Shown here piece after piece: positions 1 to 6,121 of a stretch of 34,125 nucleotides of DNA (position 1 is the first letter of the stretch; each line of letters starts with the position of its first letter). The notes under the pieces are model-generated. The model worked only from the letters and a program-made list of their open reading frames with translations. It searched no databases and was not told where the DNA came from. The translations under genes were made by a program, and so were the position numbers. The DNA is from CAZLBC01 sp964557575. Its GTDB lineage: Bacteria > Planctomycetota > Phycisphaerae > SM23-33. The stretch is from contig CAZLBC010000050.1 in NCBI GenBank assembly GCA_964557575.1, positions 1 through 34,125 on the forward strand. The letters are read 5' to 3'.

Positions 1-191
1 TCCCGCACCGCCTCGGAGAGCACGAGCTCGCGCTCCATGGCGCGCTGGTGAGCGTCCTGCATGCCCAGGAGACTCTTCGTCTGCCACTCCAGGGCGCGGT
101 CGGCAGCGCGCGCGACTCGAAGCGCCACGCCTGCCGGGCTCTCGCCCTTCTCGAGGGCCTCGACCACGGTCTCGTGGAAGGTCTCAGCCAT
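1..191 (-). CDS. Partial hypothetical protein cut by the window edge
   Basis: Reading leftward from the ATG at 191, 63 codons stay open and run off the left edge, so the C-terminus is missing. The visible part is helical and charged, with an Ala/Arg-rich stretch (LRVARAADRALEWQ). I do not recognise a family. The start overlaps the stop of the gene at 184-420, the tight coupling seen along this strand. If the window is circular the frame continues from base 34125 for 14 more codons to a TGA, giving a protein of about 77 residues. The gene itself is fairly certain; its function is unknown. Confidence 0.6.
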   Translation of the reverse strand, partial: MAETFHETVVEALEKGESPAGVALRVARAADRALEWQTKSLLGMQDAHQRAMERELVLSEAVR

Positions 192-420
192 CCGTGCCGC
201 CCTCTTCGCTGTCCCCGCAGTCGAGGATCTCCTCGATCTGCAGATGCGTCTCGAGCCTACGGCGCTGCGCGTCCAAGCGCGCCAGCATGAGGAGGATGCG
301 CCGAGCGTTCGCCTGATCTTCGGCAAGCTCGTGGCACGCCGTCCGGATCCTCCCCTTCACCAGCTCGATCTCCTGCCGAAGGCGGCGCAGGTTCGCGCCT
401 CTCCGGTTGTAATCCATCAT
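184..420 (-). CDS. Small coiled-coil hypothetical protein
   Basis: This 78-residue, highly charged protein is almost entirely predicted helix, with heptad-like Leu spacing (LRRLRQEIELV, ILLMLARLDAQRRRLETHL). It has no signal peptide or membrane segment. The ATG at 420 was chosen because it overlaps the TGA of the upstream gene (TGATG). An upstream in-frame ATG at 456 would lie inside that neighbour and lacks a clear ribosome binding site. It could be a small structural or DNA-packaging accessory protein, since TerS lies downstream if the genome is circular, but no family is recognised. Confidence 0.6.
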   Translation of the reverse strand: MMDYNRRGANLRRLRQEIELVKGRIRTACHELAEDQANARRILLMLARLDAQRRRLETHLQIEEILDCGDSEEGGTDG

Positions 421-665
421 CCGGATTCCGCATTGCGTGTCAAGAGCCGCTCGCATCGGTCGAGGTGAGGAAAGCAGGACTCGCCAGCGCGGGGCGGCTG
501 CACCCGCAGACTGCGGCAGAGGGCGGCGGTGCCTTCATGGACGGTCGAGGAGCCGTAGCCGAGCTCGCGGACGCGGCGCGAGGAGCGGGGATAGGCGGCC
601 CGAATGTCCCCGGTCGCCCACCCGCTGAGCGGGAAGAAGCGACGGATCCAGAGCGGGCCGCCCAC
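417..665 (-). CDS. Hypothetical basic protein
   Basis: The product has 82 residues from a GTG start placed three bases after the TGA of the membrane-protein gene at 669-908. Its own TGA overlaps the ATG of the next gene, so it fits the polycistron at both ends. It is Arg-rich, with no clear transmembrane segment and no motif that I recognise. The composition resembles random translation of G+C-rich DNA, so a non-coding explanation is possible. The neat junctions on both sides are the main evidence in its favour. Confidence 0.45.
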   Translation of the reverse strand: MGGPLWIRRFFPLSGWATGDIRAAYPRSSRRVRELGYGSSTVHEGTAALCRSLRVQPPRAGESCFPHLDRCERLLTRNAESG

Positions 666-668
666 GGG

Positions 669-908
669 TCAGTAGAAGCCGGCCAGGTGGCCGCCGAGGA
701 AGAGCAGGAAGGCGAACCATCCTCCTCGCCTGAGCTTCCATCCGGGAGGCTTGTCGCGGACGGCGAAGAGGGTCCAGAGCCGATCGGTCAGAGTGTCGTC
801 CCCGCGGTTGTTCAGCGCCGCCGGGAGCTCGATCACGGCGAACATGATCGCCCAGCCGAGCCACGCCACGTTGTAGCCGTTCTCGAAGAATCCCTGGACT
901 GCTTCCAT
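669..908 (-). CDS. Small two-TM membrane protein, possible holin accessory
   Basis: This 79-residue protein has two hydrophobic segments, at about residues 13-32 (VAWLGWAIMFAVIELPAAL) and 64-77 (WFAFLLFLGGHLAGF). A polar loop with TLTDRLWTLFAVRDKPPGW separates them. Small phage membrane proteins of this pattern are common beside lysis genes, and this one follows the 3-TM holin gene. A second holin or a holin regulator is plausible, but I know no named family for it. The inner membrane is the expected location. Confidence 0.65.
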   Translation of the reverse strand: MEAVQGFFENGYNVAWLGWAIMFAVIELPAALNNRGDDTLTDRLWTLFAVRDKPPGWKLRRGGWFAFLLFLGGHLAGFY

Positions 909-918
909 GGTGCCCTCC

Positions 919-1389
919 TCAGAGCTGCATGCGGAACACGTCGTCCGGCGGGTTGCCGGTGATCTTCGACGCGGCCCGGTTCATGGCGCCCATCTTCTCG
1001 GCGCTGCGGCCGACGATCCAGACGCCGCACACACCGCCCCAGACGTAGGTGAAGTTGGGGTCCACCTCGATCTGCTGGCCGACCCCGAACATCGGCCCTA
1101 GTGCGTTCGCCACGTGGATCACCAGGCCAGCGTAGACGATGGTCGGGCGGGCGTTCTTCGTGTAGGTGTTCCCGTTCTTCGTCTCGGTCTCGATGACGCG
1201 GGCCACCATCTCGAAGCGGGCGCGCACGGACTCCTCGATCGCCGCCAGGCGCGCGGACACGGCCTCGTACGTGCGGCGATGGATCTCGGCGCGCTCGGTC
1301 TCCGAGGTGTGGAACTCGCCCACGATGTCGGTGACGGTCTCGGCGATCTCCTTCGCGCCGGTGCCGAAGATCTTCCCGAGGATGCTCAC
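919..1389 (-). CDS. Holin of the 3-TM superfamily (GTA-type)
   Basis: This 156-residue protein resembles the GTA/phage 3-TM holin family. It has a long charged N-terminal helix (about residues 10-70) and the typical junction KNARPTIVYAGLVIHV (about 79-94). A Gly-rich hydrophobic block (FTYVWGGVCGVWIVGRSAEK, about 113-132) follows. Family members form inner-membrane holes that let endolysin reach peptidoglycan. The ATG at 1389 overlaps the stop of the upstream gene (ATGA). The lysin-like gene lies about 1.1 kb upstream in the same unit, consistent with a lysis region. The family call rests on recalled motif pattern. Confidence 0.8.
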   Translation of the reverse strand: MSILGKIFGTGAKEIAETVTDIVGEFHTSETERAEIHRRTYEAVSARLAAIEESVRARFEMVARVIETETKNGNTYTKNARPTIVYAGLVIHVANALGPMFGVGQQIEVDPNFTYVWGGVCGVWIVGRSAEKMGAMNRAASKITGNPPDDVFRMQL

Positions 1390-1862
1390 TCTTGAATCCT
1401 CGGGCGGATCGCCCGAACCTTGCGCACGTCCACCGGGCGCTTTGGCTCCGGGGCGTCCTCGCCTTCCGCCGCTCGGTTCGGCGCCGGTTCGTAGCGCGGC
1501 GCGAGCAAGTTCTGGCGGAAAAGGTGGCGGTCTTCGTCGTCCTCGTAGTCGTCGTCCACGACGCGCCTGTCCGTCGTCGCCACGGCAGGCTGCTCCTTCT
1601 CTTTCCGTTCCCGCTCGACGGCCTCGGCGATCGCGCGGCGGGTCGCCTCCTCGTCCTCGCGCATCGTCTCTTCAAGATCCGCGCCGGCCCGGCCGAGCTT
1701 CGCCTCAAGGAACGCGACCGCGGCGCGCATGGCCGAGCCTTCGTCCGCGTAGGGGCCCTTCACGTCGGTCCCGTCCCGCGGGACCATGAAGTAGGAACCG
1801 TTCCCCGCGGTCTCGAACTCGATGAAGTAGCTGTCGTCGGTTCGGATGACCTTGCGCGCCAT
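1386..1862 (-). CDS. Hypothetical acidic protein
   Basis: The product is 158 residues. Residues 1-55 look like a compact domain (RTDDSYFIEFETAGNGSYF). A charged helical region follows (MREDEEATRRAIAEAVERERK), then an acidic disordered stretch (DDDYEDDEDR) and a basic C-terminus. No membrane segment is visible. The stop overlaps the start of the holin gene, so the two are co-translated. I do not recognise the family; an accessory or inhibitory role in lysis can only be guessed from position. Confidence 0.7.
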   Translation of the reverse strand: MARKVIRTDDSYFIEFETAGNGSYFMVPRDGTDVKGPYADEGSAMRAAVAFLEAKLGRAGADLEETMREDEEATRRAIAEAVERERKEKEQPAVATTDRRVVDDDYEDDEDRHLFRQNLLAPRYEPAPNRAAEGEDAPEPKRPVDVRKVRAIRPRIQE

Positions 1863-1863
1863 G

Positions 1864-2091
1864 TCAGAACCCTCCTGGTTGCGCGATGCTTCGCGTCAGC
1901 GCCATGAAGCCGGTCTGCAGGTTCGTCTTCGCGATCGCGACCCAGCGCTGGTCGAGCGCCTCGTTCGCCTCCATCGACTCCACGAGCGCGCCAAGCTTGT
2001 TCGCGGTCTCCTTCACGGCGTTCATGAACTCGATCTCCTCCTCGGAGAGATCGCGGTAGCCGCTGATCTTGCGGTGCTGGTTGTCTACCAT
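1864..2091 (-). CDS. acb2: Acb2/Tad1-like anti-CBASS protein
   Basis: This 75-residue, all-helical protein shows the pattern of the Acb2/Tad1 hairpin-domain family. The N-terminus is NQHRKISGYRDLSEEEIEFMN (about residues 4-24). The second helix contains DQRWVAIAKTNLQTGFMALT (47-66) and ends AQPGGF. Characterised Acb2 proteins form hexamers that sequester cyclic di- and trinucleotides and so block CBASS signalling. The ATG at 2091 overlaps the stop of the upstream nuclease gene (ATGA); a start at 2136 would lie deep inside that gene. Its neighbours are a resolvase-like nuclease and the lysis region. The family call is from recalled conserved residues, and ligand binding is inferred from the family. 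Confidence 0.78.
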   Translation of the reverse strand: MVDNQHRKISGYRDLSEEEIEFMNAVKETANKLGALVESMEANEALDQRWVAIAKTNLQTGFMALTRSIAQPGGF

Positions 2092-2525
2092 CAGTGGATC
2101 CTCAGCTTGAGCTCTTCGGGTTCCGGCTGAATGCACGTGGTGTACCAGCGCACGAAGCCGGGCGTGAGGTAGGTGCAGGCGAGCTCGAGGCCCTGAAGCA
2201 CCACGATGCCCTCGTCAGGCACGACAGCCATGGCCGGGCAGACGAAGCGCCACTTCTGCGAGTCTTCCCGGTAGGCCAGCACGCCGACGACGCCGTGGTC
2301 GCGGCTCTGCTCCATGGTCTGCTCCCAGAACGCGCGGATCTCTCCGTCCCGGATCCGGGCGTGTCGCTTCACCTCCATGCCGAGGTTCGGCAGCGTGAGG
2401 TCGAAGCCGCCGCGGTGCGCCTGCTGGTAGCCGGTCCGCTCCACGATCTCGCCGAGGTGCTCGCGGAGCTCGTTGCGGACCTCGCGCTCCGCGTTCGCGC
2501 CCTTCCGCTTGCTGCGCGCGGTCAT
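2091..2525 (-). CDS. PD-(D/E)XK nuclease, Holliday-junction-resolvase-like
   Basis: This 144-residue protein has the order of residues expected of Hjc-like and phage PD-(D/E)XK resolvases. These are the early Glu of KRKGANAEREV (E13), the Asp of RGGFDL (D42), and MEVKR with E51 and K53 as the ExK pair. A later helix holds WEQTMEQS. Such enzymes cut branched DNA in a metal-dependent way and could clear packaging concatemers or recombination intermediates. That suits a phage carrying Erf, an exonuclease and SSB. The ATG at 2525 overlaps the upstream stop (ATGA). An RNase or a general restriction-like nuclease remains possible. Confidence 0.7.
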   Translation of the reverse strand: MTARSKRKGANAEREVRNELREHLGEIVERTGYQQAHRGGFDLTLPNLGMEVKRHARIRDGEIRAFWEQTMEQSRDHGVVGVLAYREDSQKWRFVCPAMAVVPDEGIVVLQGLELACTYLTPGFVRWYTTCIQPEPEELKLRIH

Positions 2526-2992
2526 GCCATGATCGTCCGAGCGGATCCGAGAAAGTGCTCCACGGTGCCCCTGCCGAGGTGGGTGTTGTAGTAGCGCTTC
2601 CAGTAGTCGGCCTGGGCGGCGAGATCGCCGGCGGAGGGGAGGGGCGCCGGCACCCGAAAGTAGTGGACCCGGCACATTGCCGTGGCGTAGTAGAGGTTCC
2701 CGATGACCTGCTGCGAGTCGGGCGTGCCGCGGTTGATCGCCAGCGAGCGGACCTTGCGGCTGAGCTCGCGCCGATACTTCAGGAAGTTCTCCCAGATGTC
2801 GTCGTGCGTCGCCGGCTCCATCTGGTAGAGCCCTAGGGCCGGCCCCCCTCCGTGTTGCCGCAGGAACTCGAGCTGGCTCTCGGCACGCGCGGTGTTCAGG
2901 ACGAGCTCCTCGGCAGCGGTGCTATGCATGCCGAGGTGCTCAAGGACGGGGGCGATGACGAGCTCGCGGAGCTGCTCCGCGTCGAGACTCAC
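2522..2992 (-). CDS. Lysin-like protein, probable lytic transglycosylase fold
   Basis: This 156-residue protein starts at a GTG that overlaps the TGA of the previous gene (GTGA). An upstream ATG at 3031 would intrude further into that gene. Residues 33-60 (NTARAESQLEFLRQHGGGPALGLYQME) resemble the SLT/phage-lysozyme signature. E38 is the candidate catalytic Glu, and GPALGLYQME matches the 'GxxGLxQ' element. No signal peptide is seen, so access would rely on the holin. It sits upstream of the holin in the same unit. Family members without hydrolase activity exist, so the enzymatic call is moderate. Confidence 0.62.
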   Translation of the reverse strand: MSLDAEQLRELVIAPVLEHLGMHSTAAEELVLNTARAESQLEFLRQHGGGPALGLYQMEPATHDDIWENFLKYRRELSRKVRSLAINRGTPDSQQVIGNLYYATAMCRVHYFRVPAPLPSAGDLAAQADYWKRYYNTHLGRGTVEHFLGSARTIMA

Positions 2993-3159
2993 TGGAACCA
3001 CCCCGCGCCCAAGAAGGAGCTCATCGCCCATCCGAGCCAGAAACCCACGGTGAGCATCGCCATCCGGCCTTCCGTGTCTTCGGGCGCGTCCGTGGCGCGT
3101 CGGCCGCGGCGGCGCTGCCGGCGCTCTTCTCGGAACGAAACCAGTCTGAGCAGACTCAT
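2989..3159 (-). CDS. Small single-TM protein
   Basis: This 56-residue protein has a strongly basic N-terminal half (FREERRQRRRGRRATDA) and a hydrophobic C-terminus (MLTVGFWLGWAMSSFLGAG, about residues 35-53). The pattern predicts a cytoplasmic basic head and one membrane helix. The ATG at 3159 overlaps the upstream stop (ATGA), and its own stop overlaps the GTG of the lysin-like gene. Its place directly before the lysin suggests a lysis accessory such as an antiholin, but no family is recognised. Confidence 0.55.
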   Translation of the reverse strand: MSLLRLVSFREERRQRRRGRRATDAPEDTEGRMAMLTVGFWLGWAMSSFLGAGWFQ

Positions 3160-3440
3160 CCCTGCTTGCTCCTCTCCTCGTTGCACAGAGTCAGGACGTC
3201 CGTCGTCCATTCGTGAAGCGCTTTCGAAGCGCGAGGTTTCCGGGCCGCGGCCGCCACGGGGTTATCGACCGGCGAGACTTTGTAGATCATGTCCTGGATG
3301 TCGTCGCGCATCGCAGCCGAACGGCGCGCGATCTGCTGCGCCGGGGTCTCCTGCGGCACGTTCGCGAGCGCGCGGGGAGACACCAGAGCCGCGGCTCCGC
3401 CGAGCAACCGGCCCAGGAATCCACGTCGGTTCATGCCCAT
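3156..3440 (-). CDS. Predicted Tat-exported capsid-arm mimic
   Basis: This 94-residue protein begins with a Tat-like signal: the twin-arginine motif NRRGFLG, a hydrophobic stretch LLGGAAALV, and a possible signal-peptidase site after ALA (A26). Residues 46-83 match residues 13-50 of this phage's own major capsid protein at 26 of 38 positions, including VSPVDNPVAA and LHEW. The rest of the capsid protein is absent, and the chain ends soon after. The matching stretches are also alike at DNA level (3192-3305 and 27326-27439), so duplication is likely. ATG 3440 was used; ATG 3434 is an alternative. A decoy for capsid-sensing defence or an exported signal is conceivable, but the role is unknown. 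Confidence 0.7.
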   Translation of the reverse strand: MGMNRRGFLGRLLGGAAALVSPRALANVPQETPAQQIARRSAAMRDDIQDMIYKVSPVDNPVAAAARKPRASKALHEWTTDVLTLCNEERSKQG

Positions 3441-3441
3441 G

Positions 3442-3795
3442 TCAGCCTCCCGTCATCATGGAATCGCGAAGACGCTCGAGGCGGTCGTCCATGGCGGCGA
3501 CCTGATCCTCGAGGTCATCGATGTCCTTCACGTAGCGGAGATCCACGAACCGGTCAAAGTCCGACGCCAGATCGTCCAGCTTCGCCTCGACACGCGCGAC
3601 GCTCTTCTGGTTCTCGAGGATGATCGACGTGAACGCGGTGATCCCCGAGACCGACAGGGTCACGGAGAGGCCGATGATCGTGCGCTGGAGCCAGGGCTTC
3701 ATTCCGTGGTGGTCGTGCGGAGGCGGCGCAGCGTTCGGCGGGGCGTGCTGCGGACGGAGCTTCTCGTGCGCGTACTGCTGCCCCTGCTGCGCCAT
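3442..3795 (-). CDS. Membrane-anchored coiled-coil protein
   Basis: This 117-residue protein has a Pro/His-rich N-terminus (QHAPPNAAPPPHDHHG), one transmembrane segment at about residues 38-60 (IIGLSVTLSVSGITAFTSIIL), and a long charged coiled coil to the end. The layout resembles an i-spanin or another envelope-spanning lysis protein, but the cytoplasmic tail is longer than usual. I chose the ATG at 3795; an ATG at 3822 that overlaps the upstream stop is also possible and adds nine residues. It is transcribed just before the predicted exported capsid mimic. Confidence 0.6.
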   Translation of the reverse strand: MAQQGQQYAHEKLRPQHAPPNAAPPPHDHHGMKPWLQRTIIGLSVTLSVSGITAFTSIILENQKSVARVEAKLDDLASDFDRFVDLRYVKDIDDLEDQVAAMDDRLERLRDSMMTGG

Positions 3796-3809
3796 GACGT
3801 CGGTCCCCG

Positions 3810-3959
3810 CTAGAGGAAACATGATCCTAAGATCCCGAGCCCGAGCGGGCCGCCGGCGATCTGGCTTCCGAATCCTGCATTGTACATGCCGGCGAGGCTT
3901 TGCCGACCAGCAAAGATGGCCGCCATGCGGCCGTCGTCCTCGCGGTAGTTGATCGTCAT
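3810..3959 (-). CDS. Small hypothetical protein, Gly-rich C-terminus
   Basis: This 49-residue protein starts at an ATG overlapping the stop of the YbcO-like gene (ATGA). The N-terminal half is polar. The C-terminal half is Gly/Ala/Leu-rich and weakly hydrophobic (IAGGPLGLGILGSCFL). It could insert in a membrane. The C-terminus resembles the Gly/Leu-rich ends of some virion proteins, and it lies in an area of small envelope-type genes. No family is recognised. Confidence 0.5.
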   Translation of the reverse strand: MTINYREDDGRMAAIFAGRQSLAGMYNAGFGSQIAGGPLGLGILGSCFL

Positions 3960-4282
3960 CGTGGGATCACTCCTTCGTCCTCGAGTGCCGCGAGGGTCCG
4001 CAGGAGGCCCTCGAGCACGAACAGATCGGCGAACTCCTCCACGTCGATTCCGCGGTTCCGGCGGTCGAGCCACTCGTGGCACTCGAAGCAGGCCCGGATC
4101 CCGGCGTAGTCCACTGGCTTGGAGCCCACGCCCCCGCTGCCGGCGAGGCGCACGTGGGCGTGGATGGTGGTCTCAGTGCGGTTCTGGCAGACCAGCGGAA
4201 TCCGCAGCAGGCAGGGCTTGCCCTTGGCGCTGCGGCGGATCCGGTTGCCTACGGAGCCGCGCCCCTCAGAACGGAATGTCAT
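3956..4282 (-). CDS. YbcO-like nuclease (DUF1364 family)
   Basis: This 108-residue protein matches the YbcO/DUF1364 pattern: GKPCLLRIPLVC (C24, C32), AHVRLAG with H43, GxGxKP (GVGSKPVD), then CFECHEWLDRR (C65, C68, H69). The Cys/His residues are those expected for metal binding in this HNH-like family, which occurs in lambdoid Nin regions. The ATG at 4282 overlaps the 3' end of the SSB gene by 17 bases; I see no good later start. DNA or RNA processing together with SSB is plausible. Confidence 0.75.
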   Translation of the reverse strand: MTFRSEGRGSVGNRIRRSAKGKPCLLRIPLVCQNRTETTIHAHVRLAGSGGVGSKPVDYAGIRACFECHEWLDRRNRGIDVEEFADLFVLEGLLRTLAALEDEGVIPR

Positions 4283-4688
4283 CCTGGAAGTCCTCAAGGA
4301 TCTCGGGCCGGGACACGGGCGGCGCGGTCGGCCGGTCAGGGCGGGCGCTCGGGCTGTCTTCCTTCCGGTCGAGCGCCAGGATCCGCCGGCCGTAGATCTT
4401 GACCTTGGAGCGCTTCTCCCCGGCGTCCGTTTCCCACTTCTCGGTCCGGAGCTCGCCCTCCACGTAGACCTTGGACCCCTTCCGAAGGAACTCGCCGGCG
4501 AACTCCGCAGGCTGCCCGAACAGGACGACGGAGTGCCATTCCGTCCGATCCTGCCACTGCCCGGTCTGGCGGTCCTTCCACCTCGAGCTTGTCGCCACGG
4601 ACAGGTTCGTCACCGCGTTCCCGGACTGGGTGAACCGCGTGTCCGGATCCTGTCCGAGGTTCCCGATCAGCCTGACTTCATTCAGCAT
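4266..4688 (-). CDS. ssb: Single-stranded DNA-binding protein
   Basis: This 140-residue protein has a classic OB-fold start (MLNEVRLIGNLGQDPDTRFT), the block WHSVVLFGQPAEFAGEFLRKGSKVYVEGELR, and a Pro-rich linker. It ends in the acidic tip FQDDIPF used by bacterial SSBs to recruit partner proteins. It coats ssDNA during replication and recombination. The start at 4688 was chosen because it begins the conserved OB fold; it overlaps the upstream stop by about 11 bases. It is co-transcribed with the YbcO-like nuclease. The Erf protein on the other strand ends in a similar tip. Confidence 0.93.
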   Translation of the reverse strand: MLNEVRLIGNLGQDPDTRFTQSGNAVTNLSVATSSRWKDRQTGQWQDRTEWHSVVLFGQPAEFAGEFLRKGSKVYVEGELRTEKWETDAGEKRSKVKIYGRRILALDRKEDSPSARPDRPTAPPVSRPEILEDFQDDIPF

Positions 4689-5157
4689 TTTCCGCCTCCC
4701 TGGCCGCTGCACGGGCCTCTTCGATGGTCGCGAACTTCTGCGGCTGGTTGAACTGCGCCCGCCACTTCCAGTCCTGCACAGCCTCCCACTCGGCGCGGGT
4801 CATGCCGTGGATCTCCCAGGGTTCCGCGAGCCGGACCTGGACCGTCTGCGGCGCCCCGGTGCGCTGGCGCTGATCCTCGACGGTCACGTACTCGTGCTCC
4901 CAGCCGTGCTGGTTCAGCCAGACCTGCATGCCCTGGGGCCCGTAGGGATCCCCCGGCTGCCAGGAAGCCCGGCGGAGCTTCTGCTCCTCGATGGCCTCCA
5001 CGAGCTCTTGGTGCTCGGCCGCGCCCCAGCCGTTCTCCTTCGTTAGCGTGCGCCACTTCCGGAAGGCGGCCTGCTTCACGCTCCTCCCCTTCGGCCACTT
5101 CGGGTAGGCCTCCCAGGCCCGCTCGAACGCTTCCGGGTACTCTGTTCGGATTCCCAT
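4678..5157 (-). CDS. Phage protein with replication-associated motif
   Basis: This 159-residue protein opens with EYPEAFERAWEAYPKWPKGRSVKQAAFRKWR (residues 5-35). This resembles the 'F..FW..YP...GK..A...W' element in phage replication-initiation and helicase-loader-type proteins. Its middle contains the Trp-rich GMQVWLNQHGWEHEY. The ATG at 5157 is the last start ahead of the conserved element. The gene immediately precedes ssb, which supports a DNA-metabolism role. No ATPase motif or recognisable DNA-binding domain is present, so a replication role is inferred. Confidence 0.65.
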   Translation of the reverse strand: MGIRTEYPEAFERAWEAYPKWPKGRSVKQAAFRKWRTLTKENGWGAAEHQELVEAIEEQKLRRASWQPGDPYGPQGMQVWLNQHGWEHEYVTVEDQRQRTGAPQTVQVRLAEPWEIHGMTRAEWEAVQDWKWRAQFNQPQKFATIEEARAAAREAENAE

Positions 5158-5357
5158 GGTCTCGGCTCCATTCGTCTCCGGATCCTCTCCTGGATATGCG
5201 GCGGCAGCGTCCGGAAGATCTGCCGCCGATCTCGGATGGTCTCGCACGTCCGTCGAACGAGATCCTTCCACTCCTCGGGCACCTGATCGAAGATCGCGGC
5301 CCGATCCTCGCGCGGGGCCCTCATGATCTCCGTGGCCCATGTCTGCGGGGCTTTCAC
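5076..5357 (-). CDS. Hypothetical protein overlapping its neighbour
   Basis: This 93-residue reading frame starts at a GTG overlapping the TGA of the GIY-YIG gene (GTGA). Residues 2-75 look protein-like (KAPQTWATEIMRAPREDRAA, then DQVPEEWKDLVRRTCETI). The last third overlaps the next gene by 82 bases and becomes Arg/Ser-rich, so that part may be tolerated rather than selected. It resembles short helical phage proteins with a 'P..R...L..VPE..R..V' pattern, but I cannot name a family. Confidence 0.55.
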   Translation of the reverse strand: MKAPQTWATEIMRAPREDRAAIFDQVPEEWKDLVRRTCETIRDRRQIFRTLPPHIQERIRRRMEPRPWESEQSTRKRSSGPGRPTRSGRRGGA

Positions 5358-5662
5358 GAAGGCGTCTCCATCTCGTCCATCCACTGAAGAACGCGGTCCA
5401 CGCATCCAGCGTCGAACCATTCCCCGCGAATCCTCCAGCCTCGGATCTGCTTGTGGATCTGACGCTCCCAATTCTTCGCGCACACGATGCACGCAGGGTA
5501 ACGGCAGCGTTTCCATCTCGCTGCTGGAACCTTCCTCACGAGCTCCAGGGTCTCGTGGTTCGCCGTCTGCAACGCCTTCAATCGAGACTCCGGACTCTTC
5601 GCGAATCCGACCTTGACCGCACCCCCTGCTCGAATCAGGTACAGGTAGTGTCTGGTTGCCAT
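5354..5662 (-). CDS. GIY-YIG-like protein (T5orf172/MUG113 type)
   Basis: This 102-residue protein begins HYLYLIRAGGAVKVGFAKSP, corresponding to the YLI...VKIG motif of T5orf172/MUG113-type GIY-YIG domains. SRLKALQTANHETLELV follows, and ERQIHKQIRGWRIRGEWF carries the expected Glu, His and Gly-Glu-Trp-Phe elements. A Cys cluster (CRYPACIVC, about residues 53-61) interrupts the domain and may bind metal. Proteins of this group are suspected nucleases. The ATG at 5662 has a clear ribosome binding site (AGAAGGAGAG). It is the first clearly recognisable gene after the intergenic region that follows the HTH gene. Confidence 0.78.
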   Translation of the reverse strand: MATRHYLYLIRAGGAVKVGFAKSPESRLKALQTANHETLELVRKVPAARWKRCRYPACIVCAKNWERQIHKQIRGWRIRGEWFDAGCVDRVLQWMDEMETPS

Positions 5663-5680
5663 GCTCTCTCCTTCTGGCCG

Positions 5681-5830
5681 TCAGATCCGAGGGTTTCTGT
5701 GGGCGAGCGTGAACACGCCTGCGATGCAAGCGGTCCACGCTCGTTCCCATCTGGCCGACGAGTCGTCAGGCTCCAGCGGGCGGCAGGGTTCGACTGTGGT
5801 TGCTCGGGTGTCCCTGCTTCGCGTACCCAC
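5681..5830 (-). CDS. Possible small ORF in the leftward leader
   Basis: This is a 49-codon frame from a GTG at 5830 to a TGA just before the ribosome binding site of the GIY-YIG gene. Its C-terminal half looks protein-like (SSARWERAWTACIAGVFTLA), while the N-terminal part is Thr/Arg-rich. The start has only a weak ribosome binding site. It also overlaps the hairpin-rich stretch at 5783-5936, so the DNA may instead function as RNA. Confidence 0.3.
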   Translation of the reverse strand: MGTRSRDTRATTVEPCRPLEPDDSSARWERAWTACIAGVFTLAHRNPRI

Positions 5831-5936
5831 CCCGGCTGTAGCGCCCTTGGTAGCCGGGCTAGTCTCGACCCTGGTCCGCCAAGTCTCGCCTCTCGGCTAA
5901 CCCCCGGCAGGGCCGCGGCAGGCGCACGAATGCGCC
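5783..5936 (-). other. Cluster of three hairpins in a long intergenic region
   Basis: The 463-base region 5663-6125 between the GIY-YIG and HTH genes lacks any convincing long gene. It holds three inverted repeats: GCAGGG/CCCTGC (5783-5788 and 5812-5817), CCCGGCT/AGCCGGG (5831-5837 and 5852-5858) and GGCGCA/TGCGCC (5921-5926 and 5931-5936). The last has the tetraloop TTCG when read on the minus strand. Near-repeats of CGAGACT lie between the last two. A structured leader or small RNA of the leftward transcript is possible. Two weak small ORFs overlap it. Confidence 0.35.
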
Positions 5937-6008
5937 GACCGATTCACGGCCGGGTCTTGCGTCAGGTAGCAGGGGGGAGGGATACTCGCCGGCGCCGGGG
6001 CCGGTCAG
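5859..6008 (-). other. Possible ORF with a CTG start after a strong ribosome binding site
   Basis: A strong Shine-Dalgarno (AAGGAGAGG, minus strand of 6014-6022) is followed five bases later by CTG, with no ATG, GTG or TTG nearby. From that CTG, 49 codons stay open to a TAG at 5859-5861 (start TGPGAGEYPSPLLPDARPG). The Shine-Dalgarno matches those used by real genes here. This could be a rare CTG-initiated gene, a gene whose ATG was lost, or chance. Coding is not established. Confidence 0.25.
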
Positions 6009-6083
6009 TGCTTCCTCTCCTTCGTGCTGAACCGGACTCCGACCCGGCGATCGCCACGCTACCTCGTCCCTGAGCTAGCTGGC

Positions 6084-6121
6084 AAGGGGCCCCCGGCGCT
6101 CTCGGCAGCCGGGGGCCCCTT
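6084..6121 (-). terminator. Strong G+C hairpin, probable terminator after the HTH gene
   Basis: A perfect 14-base inverted repeat (6084-6097 and 6108-6121) with a 10-base loop lies five bases beyond the stop of the HTH gene. Its arms are AAGGGGCCCCCGGC and the reverse complement. On the minus strand only TTG follows, and on the plus strand TTCCC, so neither side has a good U tract. It may stop or weaken leftward transcription between the regulator and the GIY-YIG gene. Confidence 0.6.

Noticed and set aside
184..456. Longer start for the coiled-coil gene at the left end
   Set aside because: The ATG at 456 lies inside the preceding gene without a clear ribosome binding site, whereas the ATG at 420 overlaps that gene's stop like its neighbours.
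5783..5817. Possible tRNA because of GGTTCGACT
   Set aside because: The bases on either side do not form a T-arm, and no acceptor stem or anticodon arm could be built on either strand.
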